Of a stretch of DNA of 53,483 nucleotides, positions 17,508-26,571 are shown in pieces. Source of the DNA: Eubacterium_U album (lineage in GTDB: Bacteria; Bacillota; Clostridia; Lachnospirales; Lachnospiraceae). The stretch spans positions 1 to 53,483 of the forward strand of contig NZ_JAODBU010000001.1 in assembly GCF_025336545.1 (NCBI RefSeq), read 5' to 3'. The stretch's first letter is position 1. Every line of letters begins with the position of its first letter. Both the position numbers and the translations under genes were made by a program. The notes beneath the pieces were generated by a model, which was given only the letters and a program-made list of their open reading frames with translations, ran no database searches and had not been told where the DNA came from.

Positions 17508-19184
17508 CTATTTAGGTAATTTAAAAGAACTCTTTAATGAAACTATTCTGTTATATACCGGTTTTTCTTTTGTATAATCTTTAATATCTGCACAGAAATA
17601 ACCCTGTCTTACAAACTGGAATTTATCTTCAGGCTCTGCATCAGCAAGTCCCTGTTCCAAATAGCATTTCTTCAATACTGTAAGTGAATTTGGATTAAGG
17701 TTAAGAGAACCATCTTCATTAAGTTTTCCTTTTTCTTCATCAACTATATTTTCATATAATCTTACTTCAGCTTCAATAGCATGTCTTGCTGATACCCAAT
17801 GAATTGTTCCTTTGACCTTACGTGCTGTAAAGTTATTACCACTTCTTGTTTCCGGATCATAAGTACAATGCACTACAGTAACATTACCATTTTCATCCTT
17901 TTCGTAATCTACACATTTTACAAAATAAGAATGCATAAGTCTTACTTCATTTCCCGGGAACAATCTGAAATATTTCTTAGGTGGTTCTTCCATAAAGTCT
18001 TCTCTTTCAATATATAGTTCTTTACAGAATGGAACTTTTCTACTTCCTAATTCTTCATTTTCAATGTTATTAACTACATCAAACCATTCAACCTGGTCTT
18101 CAGGATAATTGTCAATTACAAGCTTAATTGGATCTAATACAGCCATCATTCTTGGTTTCTTAGTCTTTAAATCTTCTCTAATGCAATATTCTAACATTGC
18201 ATAATCAACTGAACTATTGCTCTTTGATATACCACAAAGTTCAACGAAGTTCTTAATTGATTCAGGAGTAAATCCTCTTCTTCTAAGTGCTGCAATAGAT
18301 ACTAAACGTGGATCATCCCATCCATCTACAATTCCATCTTCAACTAATTTTTTAATATATCTTTTTCCTGTGATTACATTTGTCAAATATAACTTTGCAA
18401 ATTCAATCTGTCTTGGAGGATTAGGGTATTCAAGTTCTGTGACTACCCAATCATATAAAGGTCTGTGATCTTCAAATTCCAATGTACAGATAGAATGTGT
18501 TACATGTTCAATTGCATCTTCAATAGGATGAGCAAAATCATACATTGGATAAATGCACCACTTATCTCCTGTATTATGATGTGTCATATGAGCCACTCTA
18601 TAAATAATTGGATCTCTCATATTAATATTAGGAGATGACATATCAATCTTAGCCCTTAATACCTTTTCACCATCTTTATACATTCCATTCTTCATGTTTT
18701 CAAATAGTTCTAGATTTTCTTCAACACTTCTGTCTCTATATGGGCTGTTCTTTCCAGGTTCAGTTAATGTACCTCTATATTCCCTAATTTCTTCAGGTGT
18801 TAAATCGCATACATATGCTTTACCTTTTTTTATTAACTTAACAGCTGCCTCATACATCTGATCAAAATAATTAGATGCAAAAAATAATCTGTCTTCCCAG
18901 TCAGCTCCAAGCCATTTTATATCTTTTAAAATTGACTCTACAAATTCTGTCTTTTCTTTTGTAGGATTTGTATCATCAAATCTCATATTAAATTTACCAT
19001 TATATTTCTTAGCCAAACCATAATTTAAAAGAATTGACTTTGCATGTCCAATATGAAGATATCCATTTGGTTCAGGTGGAAATCTTGTCTGAACATGATC
19101 AAATCTTCCTTCTTCCAAATCTTTGTCGATAATCAATTCAATAAAGTTTTTAGTTACTTCACTTTTCACGTTTTCTTTTTCCAT
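17508..19184 (-). CDS. glnS: Glutamine--tRNA ligase
   Basis: Charges tRNA-Gln with glutamine. The 558-residue class I synthetase has the HIGH signature in RFPPEPNGYLHIGHAKS, DDTNPTKEKTEFVESI, the ATP-site region LYDWVVTELEYPNP, and GWDDPRLVSIAALRRRGFTP. The KMSKS-equivalent loop reads VITGKRYIKKLV, with Gly in the position where many GlnRS have Ser; I take this as lineage variation. A beta-barrel anticodon-binding domain follows. GGAGGA precedes the ATG. Direct glutaminylation means Gln-tRNA need not come from the GatCAB route. No T-box leader was recognised upstream. Confidence 0.96.
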   Translation of the reverse strand: MEKENVKSEVTKNFIELIIDKDLEEGRFDHVQTRFPPEPNGYLHIGHAKSILLNYGLAKKYNGKFNMRFDDTNPTKEKTEFVESILKDIKWLGADWEDRLFFASNYFDQMYEAAVKLIKKGKAYVCDLTPEEIREYRGTLTEPGKNSPYRDRSVEENLELFENMKNGMYKDGEKVLRAKIDMSSPNINMRDPIIYRVAHMTHHNTGDKWCIYPMYDFAHPIEDAIEHVTHSICTLEFEDHRPLYDWVVTELEYPNPPRQIEFAKLYLTNVITGKRYIKKLVEDGIVDGWDDPRLVSIAALRRRGFTPESIKNFVELCGISKSNSSVDYAMLEYCIREDLKTKKPRMMAVLDPIKLVIDNYPEDQVEWFDVVNNIENEELGSRKVPFCKELYIEREDFMEEPPKKYFRLFPGNEVRLMHSYFVKCVDYEKDENGNVTVVHCTYDPETRSGNNFTARKVKGTIHWVSARHAIEAEVRLYENIVDEEKGKLNEDGSLNLNPNSLTVLKKCYLEQGLADAEPEDKFQFVRQGYFCADIKDYTKEKPVYNRIVSLKSSFKLPK

Positions 19185-19330
19185 TTTGTATGTCCTCCAG
19201 CGTTTAGAATATAAACGTTTTCATAATTATTAGATTATACAATAAATTTTTTTCCATTTCAACATCAAGTATGCATTGTTTTAGGCATATTTAGTCAAAT
19301 ATCAATGCTTTTACTGTTAAATCAAATGCT

Positions 19331-19630
19331 TTATAAAATAAATTTTTCAAGCATTCTTCTTAACACATATTCATGTCCGGCCATAACAATTGAATCATCA
19401 TTAATTCTTAAAACGGCAGTTCTTACAAAATTCCAACCAACACCAAGTTCAATACCACCATGTGTCTCACAATTTCTGATTATTCTTTTTCTTTCATTTT
19501 CACTCATTGCAAGTAATTTCATATTATCTTCTTTATCAAATTGTATTATCGGATATCCGCCATGATATCCAACCAATTTTAAATTTTTCAAATTAAAAGT
19601 TTTGCTCCATTGTTCTAATATCTCTTCCAA
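19331..19630 (-). CDS. Small conserved-looking protein, function unknown
   Basis: I do not recognise this 99-residue protein. It begins MEEILEQWSKTFNLKNLKLVGYH (read in two parts, the first nine residues helical), contains GGIELGVGWNFVRTAVLRIND and ends YVLRRMLEKFIL. No membrane segment or cysteine pair suggests a role beyond a small soluble protein; a single Cys is present in RNCETHGG. The start codon is TTG at 19630 with AGGAG 7 nt upstream, a good ribosome site, which supports real translation. It lies in its own unit between glnS and the fusion gene. Confidence 0.65.
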   Translation of the reverse strand: MEEILEQWSKTFNLKNLKLVGYHGGYPIIQFDKEDNMKLLAMSENERKRIIRNCETHGGIELGVGWNFVRTAVLRINDDSIVMAGHEYVLRRMLEKFIL

Positions 19631-19995
19631 AATTTATCTCCTTAAATTTTATCTTTTCATAATCTTTATTCATTATTAATTGTCTATTCTAAGAATTATA
19701 ACACAATAAGGCAAAACTTTCATTTTTTTGTAAATACAAAGAAACAGGTTTTATGAAAGACATCTTTCTAAAAACCTGTTTCTTTTCAAAATCTAAACCC
19801 TTTCGTAACACTTTGTTACGATAGTAATTTAACATATTTAATATAATAAATATAGTATTTATATTTTAAAATATGTATCATTTTTTATATGTGAATGTAA
19901 TTACAGATAAAAATACACTAAAATAAGTTTTTTTTGCATTGTCAAAAAAACTGTAAATTTATAAACATAACATTTTTATCTTTTTATCGCATTTA
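19631..19995. other. Intergenic region with two hairpins
   Basis: Holds a 15-bp inverted repeat (19738-19752 with 19771-19785, AAAGAAACAGGTTTT and its complement) that probably ends transcription of the fusion gene, about 210 nt after its stop. It also holds a short palindrome CGTAACA-CTT-TGTTACG at 19804-19820. The remainder is AT-rich with no recognisable gene. Confidence 0.5.
19738..19785 (-). terminator. Probable terminator downstream of the fusion gene
   Basis: Perfect 15-bp stem with an 18-nt loop. It is far from the stop codon of the fusion gene, and the T-run on the minus strand begins only after a short gap, so the call is moderate. It is the strongest stem-loop downstream. Confidence 0.55.
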
Positions 19996-22900
19996 TTATT
20001 TGATATGTTTCTGAATAAAATTAACTACTAACTTTCTTGTTTCTCCCAATGCATTCGATGTTTCAAATTTTCTTTCAGGATGCCACTGCAAAGCTAATAT
20101 CTTCATTTCATCAGAACCAAATGCCTCTATTGTCTGATTTTCTTTATCAATTGCAAGAGGCTTAAAACACGGAGCTAATCCATCAATTGGAACTACGTCC
20201 TTGTGATAGTTGTTTACTATAATTGTTCTATCTTCTTCCACAAGATATACTTCGTGATCCACTCCTCTTGGTCTTTCTACCGGCAAATCAGGATGATAAA
20301 GTAACTTTCCGCCAAACAAAGCATTCATATACTGCATTCCTCTACAAGTTGCGATAATTGGAATTTCCTGCTCAATACAATGTCTTATTAATTTTTCTTC
20401 CATTGCGTCTCTATGCGGCTGTAATTCTTCGTTATGAGGCCTGTCATAAAATTTACATGGAAGAGCTCCTCCACCTACAACAATAAGTAAATCACATTGT
20501 CTTTCAAATAATTTACCTACATTTTTAACATGATTTGAAGCCGGCTGTGGAATAAATCCAAGCAATTCGTAAAATCTTATATATGCAGATTCTAATACAT
20601 CAGTTGAATCTCCATATTGATTTACGCCTTCTCTTTGAGTAATCAGTGCTCGCAAATCCTCACACTGCATCCCTTCTTTAATACTTCCATTAGCACAGTC
20701 TAATTCCATGTAGTTCATAGATGCCGCATAATTATATATTTTTTCACCACATCCGATTGCTGCCGGAATTTCAAACTCAGCACATCTTATAGCCATATGG
20801 CTTGCCATTCCACCATATTTTGTTATAAATCCCTTTATTCCTTTTGTAAAAATCCATTCATATCCGGGATCAGCCTTTGGAATCATTACAATTTTATCCA
20901 TAAGGTCTTCATCTGTTTCCCTTTCAAGATTTACTACTTCTCCCTCAACTTTTTGTGATGTAATAAAATTTGGTCTTGCCTCATTTACAGGAATAAACGA
21001 AACACCTAACTTAGATAAAATGACATCAGGTAAAATGATGTTTAACTTATCATAATATTCTTTTCTATTATTTACTATTGTATCCGTTAAATATTTTTTA
21101 ATTTCAGCTACTTTTAATTTCTTACAATGCTTTAAATCCTCTACTGTAATATATGACAGGCTTTTTCTGTCAATTTCAAGTAATTTACCTAAATTCTGAA
21201 TTAAATCAATTACAAGACTTAAAGATTTAGTAAATTCGAATTTAAAAAATTCTCTTCCCTCAATTGCAGAAACAAGGAAATTATTAAATTCCTTTGGATG
21301 AATATCAAATCCAATAGAAGTAAGTGCTTCTTTCAACCTGTTTTCATCTAAACCTTTAGATACATTCTTATCTTTGTAGTTTTTATTCTTCTCCGTTACC
21401 GGTCTGAAAACCATCTGATTATAACTGTCTGTACGAATATCATAAGTGCCACTTCTTAAATGTCCATATATTTTATTAAATTCATTTCTAGACATTAACC
21501 CCAATGAAAACTTGTGGAAATCATAATCAAATTTTGATGAAACAGTATTAATTGATTTCATAAACTCATCTATTTCATCATTTGTAAACCATCCTGCTTC
21601 TACTAATGAACTGCAGAATGACTTTGCCATAAATGCCATTCTTGCCTGTCTTGTAAACTGTGGTGTACCAAGACTTTTTATGGCATCTAAAAGTTCTGTT
21701 ATATCTTCTAATATTCTATGAATATTATTTGTTTCTGAATCCAAAGATGCTATTCTTTTTCTTTCATTTTCCAAATGATTAATATCTGCATTATCTTTCA
21801 TTGATATTAATCCGTGTTTTTCAATTGTATTTAAAGTAAGTTTATGAAGTGCCTCTACAATTGTATTTCTTTCTGCTCTTGTAAATCCATTTTCAAGTAA
21901 TTCTTTTGTTCTGTTTTCTGTATTAAAATCATAACTTGTATAAACTATTTCAAATTCAATTTTATCATGAGCAGTTGTGTCCTGTTTCAATTTATTTACG
22001 TAAAAATCAACAAGTTTTAAAGCTAATTTTTCACTAATCTCAGCAGGTATTAATGAATAAAACGAATATTGTATACTTATATATGGTTTTACACCAATCT
22101 TGTACATCAGTTCTTTCTCTAATTTCTTATATCCCATTGGCACAAGGCCCTGATTCCATGCCCTTGATGTAATAATTTCTCTATATAATGAATAATCAAG
22201 ATTTCTAGGACTTGTTCCAATAATTTCTGAAGGATTCCAAAATGCCATATCAGATAGAATCATTGGTTGTCCGTCAAGACTGCATTCTATTCTATCATAA
22301 TCCTTTTTTACGTCATTTAATTTACTATAGAAATCATTAATGGCATTAATCGCATTCTTATTTTTTGTATTTGCAACCAAAGGTCTAACCTGAAAAATTA
22401 TTACTTCATTTTTCTTATTTACTGCAAATTCAATATCTAATGGTATTTTCAATAAATCTTCGATTTCCTGAACTGATTCAAGAAGATTTTTCCATGCTGT
22501 ATTTAACTCTGAAAGTTCCGTATTTCTTGCAATCCATAAAGTCTTTCCGCCTTTTCCACTTGTTACGGAATCCGTAGAACCGCTATCATCATAATTTATC
22601 AGATAATATGGTCGTTGCCCCTGAATATCATAAGTAAACAAAACACCACTATACAGTACATCTACAGCCTGATGCTGAATTAAAACCTGTTCATCTTCAA
22701 TATTATCAATATCTAAAGTGTATGATTTAAGTACAGTATCTATTGCATTAATAATTGCTGTTTCATTAGTTGAATCTACATCTAAAATACTTGTGTAATG
22801 ACCTGCATTTGATTTTACAAAACAGTCTTCATTTGTAGATGAACTTCTTACAACTATTTTTTCACCTTTAAATTTTTCAATTATCTTATCAGCTGTTTTT

Positions 22901-23067
22901 TTCTTATCACGATGATATTCTTTAGCTGTTATAATAAGCATTTCTTCAATATATCCTAATTTAATTACTTCATTTAAGGCTTTAAGGGTATTAGCCTTAG
23001 TAGATATAAATTTTATTGTCTGCTTATTATCTCTGTCTCCTAAATTTCCAATATAATCTCTCTCCAT
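19996..23067 (-). CDS. Glutamine-kinase/PEP-synthase-like enzyme fused to a class I amidotransferase-like hydrolase
   Basis: A 1023-residue fusion. Residues about 15-230 are a PEP-synthase-type ATP-grasp domain (KIVVRSSSTNED at 70-81, IFQVRPL at 224-230). Residues about 230-720 are a long unassigned middle. Residues about 725-800 are the swivelling phospho-histidine domain, with His757 in YGGMASHMAIRCAEFEIPAA. Residues about 820-1023 are a peptidase C26-like domain with Cys908 (IIATCRGMQYM), His996 and Glu998 (LQWHPER). The PEP-binding TIM barrel of true PEP synthase is absent. This matches Campylobacter Cj1418 (L-glutamine kinase, about the same size) joined to a Cj1417-type gamma-glutamyl-CDP-amidate hydrolase. 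Function by analogy is inference; the cytidylyltransferase partner is not in the window. It starts 26 nt after an LCP gene, probably co-transcribed. Confidence 0.8.
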   Translation of the reverse strand: MERDYIGNLGDRDNKQTIKFISTKANTLKALNEVIKLGYIEEMLIITAKEYHRDKKKTADKIIEKFKGEKIVVRSSSTNEDCFVKSNAGHYTSILDVDSTNETAIINAIDTVLKSYTLDIDNIEDEQVLIQHQAVDVLYSGVLFTYDIQGQRPYYLINYDDSGSTDSVTSGKGGKTLWIARNTELSELNTAWKNLLESVQEIEDLLKIPLDIEFAVNKKNEVIIFQVRPLVANTKNKNAINAINDFYSKLNDVKKDYDRIECSLDGQPMILSDMAFWNPSEIIGTSPRNLDYSLYREIITSRAWNQGLVPMGYKKLEKELMYKIGVKPYISIQYSFYSLIPAEISEKLALKLVDFYVNKLKQDTTAHDKIEFEIVYTSYDFNTENRTKELLENGFTRAERNTIVEALHKLTLNTIEKHGLISMKDNADINHLENERKRIASLDSETNNIHRILEDITELLDAIKSLGTPQFTRQARMAFMAKSFCSSLVEAGWFTNDEIDEFMKSINTVSSKFDYDFHKFSLGLMSRNEFNKIYGHLRSGTYDIRTDSYNQMVFRPVTEKNKNYKDKNVSKGLDENRLKEALTSIGFDIHPKEFNNFLVSAIEGREFFKFEFTKSLSLVIDLIQNLGKLLEIDRKSLSYITVEDLKHCKKLKVAEIKKYLTDTIVNNRKEYYDKLNIILPDVILSKLGVSFIPVNEARPNFITSQKVEGEVVNLERETDEDLMDKIVMIPKADPGYEWIFTKGIKGFITKYGGMASHMAIRCAEFEIPAAIGCGEKIYNYAASMNYMELDCANGSIKEGMQCEDLRALITQREGVNQYGDSTDVLESAYIRFYELLGFIPQPASNHVKNVGKLFERQCDLLIVVGGGALPCKFYDRPHNEELQPHRDAMEEKLIRHCIEQEIPIIATCRGMQYMNALFGGKLLYHPDLPVERPRGVDHEVYLVEEDRTIIVNNYHKDVVPIDGLAPCFKPLAIDKENQTIEAFGSDEMKILALQWHPERKFETSNALGETRKLVVNFIQKHIK

Positions 23068-23093
23068 ATTTTCAATCCTTTTTGTACCTAAAA

Positions 23094-24632
23094 CTAATTT
23101 TCTTCAGTTACATCTTTTAGTTCTCCACCGTCCGTTACAATCTTCAACCACTCTTTTGCCTTTGCTACTGTTTCTTCATTAGGAACCATTACATAAGCTC
23201 TATTACTTGGAACTGAATATGTGTAATTTGACTGTCCTGAACCTGATACATTATAACTTTGAATATTCCACTCGTATCCATTTGCCAATTGGAATTTAAC
23301 AAATTTCTGAATGTTTTTCTTGCTAACGCTTGTCTGAAAACTTTCACTTATGCTTTCAAGTATTTTCTGATAATTATCCAAAATGCTTGGGGATGCACAT
23401 TTTGATATCACACCTTTAATTACAGACATCTGATTCTTTCCACGCTGTACGTCACCTCTTGCAAATGATTTTCTTTCTCTTGCAAATACTAATGCCTTAT
23501 CGCCATTCATATTATAATTAATTCCCTGACTATAGCTATATCCTTTTGCTGAGAAAGCACATTCAGAATCAACATCTATTCCACCTAATGCATTAATAAT
23601 ATCTTTAAATCCGTCAAAATTAACTCTCACATAGTAATCAATATCAATATCATAAAGCATTTCTAATGTTTCCATTGATACATCTACGCCATATAAACCT
23701 GCATGTGTAAGTTTGTCTCTTACTCCGTTTGAATTAGACAAAGGAACATAATAATCTCTAGGTGTTGAAAGTAATAAAATCTGTCTGGTCTGTGGATTTA
23801 CTGACATTATTATATTTACATCACTTCTGCTCTTTGTTGTTACTGCGCCAAATGTATCAATACCGCTTATATAAACATTAAAGCATTCCTTTGTTATATC
23901 TTTCTTCTTATTTTCATTTTGAACCTGATGAGTAACTTTATATGTATAGATACATTTTACCTTCGATTCAAAATCAGTATAATCAGCTTCATCATTTTTC
24001 TTTTCACCCATAGATGTTATAACATCTATCATTGACTGATTTAATACAACTGCTCTTGTTTCTTTATTATATAAAGCTTCTGTCATGGTTATTACATCAT
24101 CGTATTCCTGATAATTACCATCCTGATTAATCTTTTCATTAATGTTATTTAATAATTCGTCTTTGTCATCACCTACAAATTTCTGAATATATCCAAATTT
24201 ATCATCTTTTAACTCTTCAATATTCTTTGCCTCATCATCTGATAATATATATACACCAAATTCATCTGTTGATAACTTACTGTTGTTTACAATTTTATCT
24301 ATTGTTTTTTCCGATTCTTTAAAAATACCTTTTATAGTCTTTTGATTTAATCCAATTGCTATATCTGCTCCAACGCTCATTACAATCATAATAACAGACA
24401 TTATTGTAGATATTATTGCTCCGGCTTTATTTCTCTTTATAAAAAATGGAATTAACATCCATAATACTATCGCAATTTCTACTGCAACAATTAATCTTAC
24501 CGGAATATAATTTAAAGCTACATTGTTGTTATAAGTTAATATCATATATAAAAATATCTCTAATATTACTATTGGAATTACCTGTAATATATTTAAAACT
24601 GTTGCTGTCATTTTTAATTTCTTATTTAACAT
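23094..24632 (-). CDS. LytR-CpsA-Psr (LCP) family wall-glycopolymer ligase
   Basis: LCP proteins move undecaprenyl-linked glycopolymers (teichoic acids, capsule) onto peptidoglycan outside the membrane. This 512-residue protein has three N-terminal hydrophobic segments (about 10-32, 46-65, 72-92), an outer linker, then the LCP domain: SRSDVNIIMSVNPQTRQILL, STPRDYYVPL, LTHAGLYGVDVSMETLEMLY, GGIDVDSECAF and FARERKSFARGDVQRGKNQ with the conserved arginines. A C-terminal tail follows. The ATG at 24632 is used because GGAG lies 6 nt upstream; the ATG at 24638 overlaps that site. It is the first gene of a two-gene unit with the glutamine-kinase-like fusion. Confidence 0.92.
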   Translation of the reverse strand: MLNKKLKMTATVLNILQVIPIVILEIFLYMILTYNNNVALNYIPVRLIVAVEIAIVLWMLIPFFIKRNKAGAIISTIMSVIMIVMSVGADIAIGLNQKTIKGIFKESEKTIDKIVNNSKLSTDEFGVYILSDDEAKNIEELKDDKFGYIQKFVGDDKDELLNNINEKINQDGNYQEYDDVITMTEALYNKETRAVVLNQSMIDVITSMGEKKNDEADYTDFESKVKCIYTYKVTHQVQNENKKKDITKECFNVYISGIDTFGAVTTKSRSDVNIIMSVNPQTRQILLLSTPRDYYVPLSNSNGVRDKLTHAGLYGVDVSMETLEMLYDIDIDYYVRVNFDGFKDIINALGGIDVDSECAFSAKGYSYSQGINYNMNGDKALVFARERKSFARGDVQRGKNQMSVIKGVISKCASPSILDNYQKILESISESFQTSVSKKNIQKFVKFQLANGYEWNIQSYNVSGSGQSNYTYSVPSNRAYVMVPNEETVAKAKEWLKIVTDGGELKDVTEEN

Positions 24633-24638
24633 CTCCAT

Positions 24639-25109
24639 CTCCTTTTTAATTGTGTCTCATTTACAGCATTAAAATAGATTTTACCTTCTTTTATCTGCTT
24701 ACTTTTTTTAAATAACAAACGTACTTTATGACTTCCGTATGCTATCGATAATTATAGCATTTCCCATTCATTACGACAATATTGTTATTGTCTATTCATA
24801 AATGATTAAGAAATAACTTTATTAAAATAATCACCTTGTAAATTTTTATACATATAATTAATGTATAGAAAATAGCTTTTATTTTAGTTTATATATTATG
24901 GAAGATTGATAATGTTAACGAAATAACGCTCGCGCTGCTTGCCACTCGTAACAGTTCTAAATTTTCAACTATATTTTGCTTTTAGGACCTCCGGCTCTAA
25001 GCAAAATATACCTGTCAATTCAATTTGAACCGACGGTGGCAAATGCCCTTTCTTATAACATTATCAATCTTCCATAAGAATAACATATATAATAAAAAAG
25101 GTGATTTGT
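24639..25109. other. Divergent region carrying a foldback element
   Basis: About 470 nt between the LCP gene (minus) and dpaA (plus). Positions 24899-25074 are a MITE-like foldback element (separate entry). The left part, 24639-24898, is AT-rich and must hold the LCP promoter; no convincing -35/-10 pair was fixed. Confidence 0.5.
24899..25074. mobile_element. MITE-like foldback element with perfect terminal inverted repeats
   Basis: The 19-bp ends TGGAAGATTGATAATGTTA (24899-24917) and its exact complement (25056-25074) bound a 176-bp segment flanked by TA on both sides, the target duplication expected of Tc1/IS630-type MITEs. Counting outward, the symmetry extends to 22 bp. Nested inner arms also pair: TTGCCAC (24939-24945) with GTGGCAA (25036-25042), and TATATTTTGCTT (24970-24981) with AAGCAAAATATA (24999-25010). 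The whole element can fold into one hairpin. It encodes nothing. It ends only 35 nt before the dpaA start codon. Confidence 0.7.
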
Positions 25110-25943
25110 ATGGATTCATTTGCAATTATTTCAAATGGGAATAAGCAGAAATATTTGTATGATTATTTAATTTTTCATAATTATTCTGCTAAACTTGTAA
25201 CAAATTTTAACCTTACAGAATATAAATATATTGTCGCATCAATTCCTTTTTCCAAAGATGGAGAAAATGTAAATTGTGATTTTTATACAAGTTTTCCAAT
25301 TACAACTTTTATTTCATTATTAAAACCGGGACAGATTTTATTTGGTGGAGGATTTAAAGGTTCAGTCGTATCACATTGTATGAATTCAGGAATTAAAGCA
25401 ATCGATATCTTAAATATTCCCGACTTTTACAGAAACAACGCATTTTATACTGCAGAAGGACTTTTAGGATATATAATCAGTAACACTAATTTTTCTTTAA
25501 AAGCATCTAATATTTTAGTTCTTGGTTATGGAAAATGTGGAAGCGAAATATGTAATTTATTCAACAACGTAGGTTCTAATATTTTCTTTTATGAAAATAA
25601 TGAGTCAAAAATAAACGATGGTTTAAATAAAAACTTTACTTTTTTAGATATAAATAAAAAGAATAATAATTTATCAAAAATAGACATAATTATTAACTGT
25701 ATTCCTAAAAATATACTCTCCATAAGTAATCTTAAAACACTTCAGAAAAGTTGTACTATATTTGATATAGCATCATCACCTTACGGATTCGACAAAGATA
25801 TTTTAAATTCTCTCTCCCTGACATATCACATTTGTCCCGGACTTCCCGGCAAATATGCCTCTAAAAGTTCCGGCGAATTAATAGCAAAGAACATATCATC
25901 AATTATAGAAGGGACTGCAGAAAATGAATCACAGTTTAGATAA
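25110..25943 (+). CDS. dpaA: Dipicolinate synthase subunit A
   Basis: With DpaB it oxidises the dihydrodipicolinate precursor of the lysine pathway to dipicolinate, the spore-core calcium chelator. The 277-residue protein has the N-terminal domain typical of SpoVFA (YIVASIPFSKDG, GQILFGGGFKGS, VDILNIP-like AIDILNIPDFY, FYTAEGLLGYII) and a Rossmann domain with NILVLGYGKCGSEICNLF, then IFDIASSPYGFD and CPGLPGKYASKSSGELIA. The ATG at 25110 has AAAGGTGA upstream; an in-frame GTG at 25101 lies inside that site. It overlaps dpaB by 20 nt. Gene symbol follows SpoVFA/DpaA naming. Confidence 0.93.
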   Translation: MDSFAIISNGNKQKYLYDYLIFHNYSAKLVTNFNLTEYKYIVASIPFSKDGENVNCDFYTSFPITTFISLLKPGQILFGGGFKGSVVSHCMNSGIKAIDILNIPDFYRNNAFYTAEGLLGYIISNTNFSLKASNILVLGYGKCGSEICNLFNNVGSNIFFYENNESKINDGLNKNFTFLDINKKNNNLSKIDIIINCIPKNILSISNLKTLQKSCTIFDIASSPYGFDKDILNSLSLTYHICPGLPGKYASKSSGELIAKNISSIIEGTAENESQFR

Positions 25944-26529
25944 TAAAAATATTGGAATCGGAATAACCGGTTCTTACTGTACCTACAAAAAAGTTTTCAA
26001 CGAATTAAAACGTCTATCTGAAGCAAATACAAATCTTTATACAATTTTTTCAGATAACGCTTCTAAAACTGACAGTAGATTTGGAAACCATGAAGATTTT
26101 TTAAATTTAGCAAAAGAACTTAGCAATAAAGAGCCAATCACTACTATAACAGGAGCCGAACCAATTGGTCCTAAATCAATGTTTGACGTTTTAGTTATTG
26201 CACCATGTACAGGTAATACTCTTTCAAAACTTGCAAATGGAATTTCTGATACGCCTGTTTTAATGGCCTGTAAAGCACATTTAAGAAACAACAAACCTTT
26301 GGTTATATGTTTAAGTACAAACGATGCACTTGGAATGAATTTAAAAAATATAGGCATTTTATTAAATACTAAAAATATTTATTTTGTTCCTTTTGGAATG
26401 GATGATTATATTTCAAAACCAAATTCCATGACTGCACATGTTGATTTACTGCAGGATACAATAGTTAAAGCTTTGCAGGGCCGACAAATTCAGCCTGTGA
26501 TACAAAGTCCACATGTAACAATAACCTAA
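25924..26529 (+). CDS. dpaB: Dipicolinate synthase subunit B (flavoprotein)
   Basis: A 201-residue flavoprotein-fold partner of DpaA. Motifs are NIGIGITGSYCTYKKVF at the start, the FMN-type VLVIAPCTGNTLSKLANGISDTPV and MACKAHLRNNKPLVICLSTND, and VPFGMDDYISKPNSM near the end, all typical of SpoVFB. It overlaps dpaA, so translational coupling is likely. A short hairpin with T-run follows, then an AsnB-like gene 42 nt downstream. No sporulation gene is adjacent. Confidence 0.93.
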   Translation: MNHSLDNKNIGIGITGSYCTYKKVFNELKRLSEANTNLYTIFSDNASKTDSRFGNHEDFLNLAKELSNKEPITTITGAEPIGPKSMFDVLVIAPCTGNTLSKLANGISDTPVLMACKAHLRNNKPLVICLSTNDALGMNLKNIGILLNTKNIYFVPFGMDDYISKPNSMTAHVDLLQDTIVKALQGRQIQPVIQSPHVTIT

Positions 26530-26549
26530 AGGTCCTATGGACCTTTTTT
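26528..26549 (+). terminator. Short hairpin with T-run between dpaB and the AsnB-like gene
   Basis: AAAGGTCC-TAT-GGACC followed by TTTTTTT overlaps the dpaB stop. It looks like a weak intrinsic terminator or attenuator that could lower expression of the downstream AsnB-like gene relative to dpaAB. Confidence 0.6.
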
Positions 26550-26571
26550 ATATGATTTTAAGGAGGTTTTT

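Noticed and set aside
19185..19330. T-box leader for glnS
   Set aside because: No specifier loop or antiterminator core was seen, and the stretch before the start codon is short.
19996..23067. Calling the fusion a phosphoenolpyruvate synthase
   Set aside because: The PEP/pyruvate-binding TIM barrel is missing, and an extra hydrolase domain is present.
25110..26529. dpaA-dpaB as proof that the organism sporulates
   Set aside because: Two genes alone, without any sporulation gene in the window and with an odd AsnB-like neighbour, do not establish spore formation.
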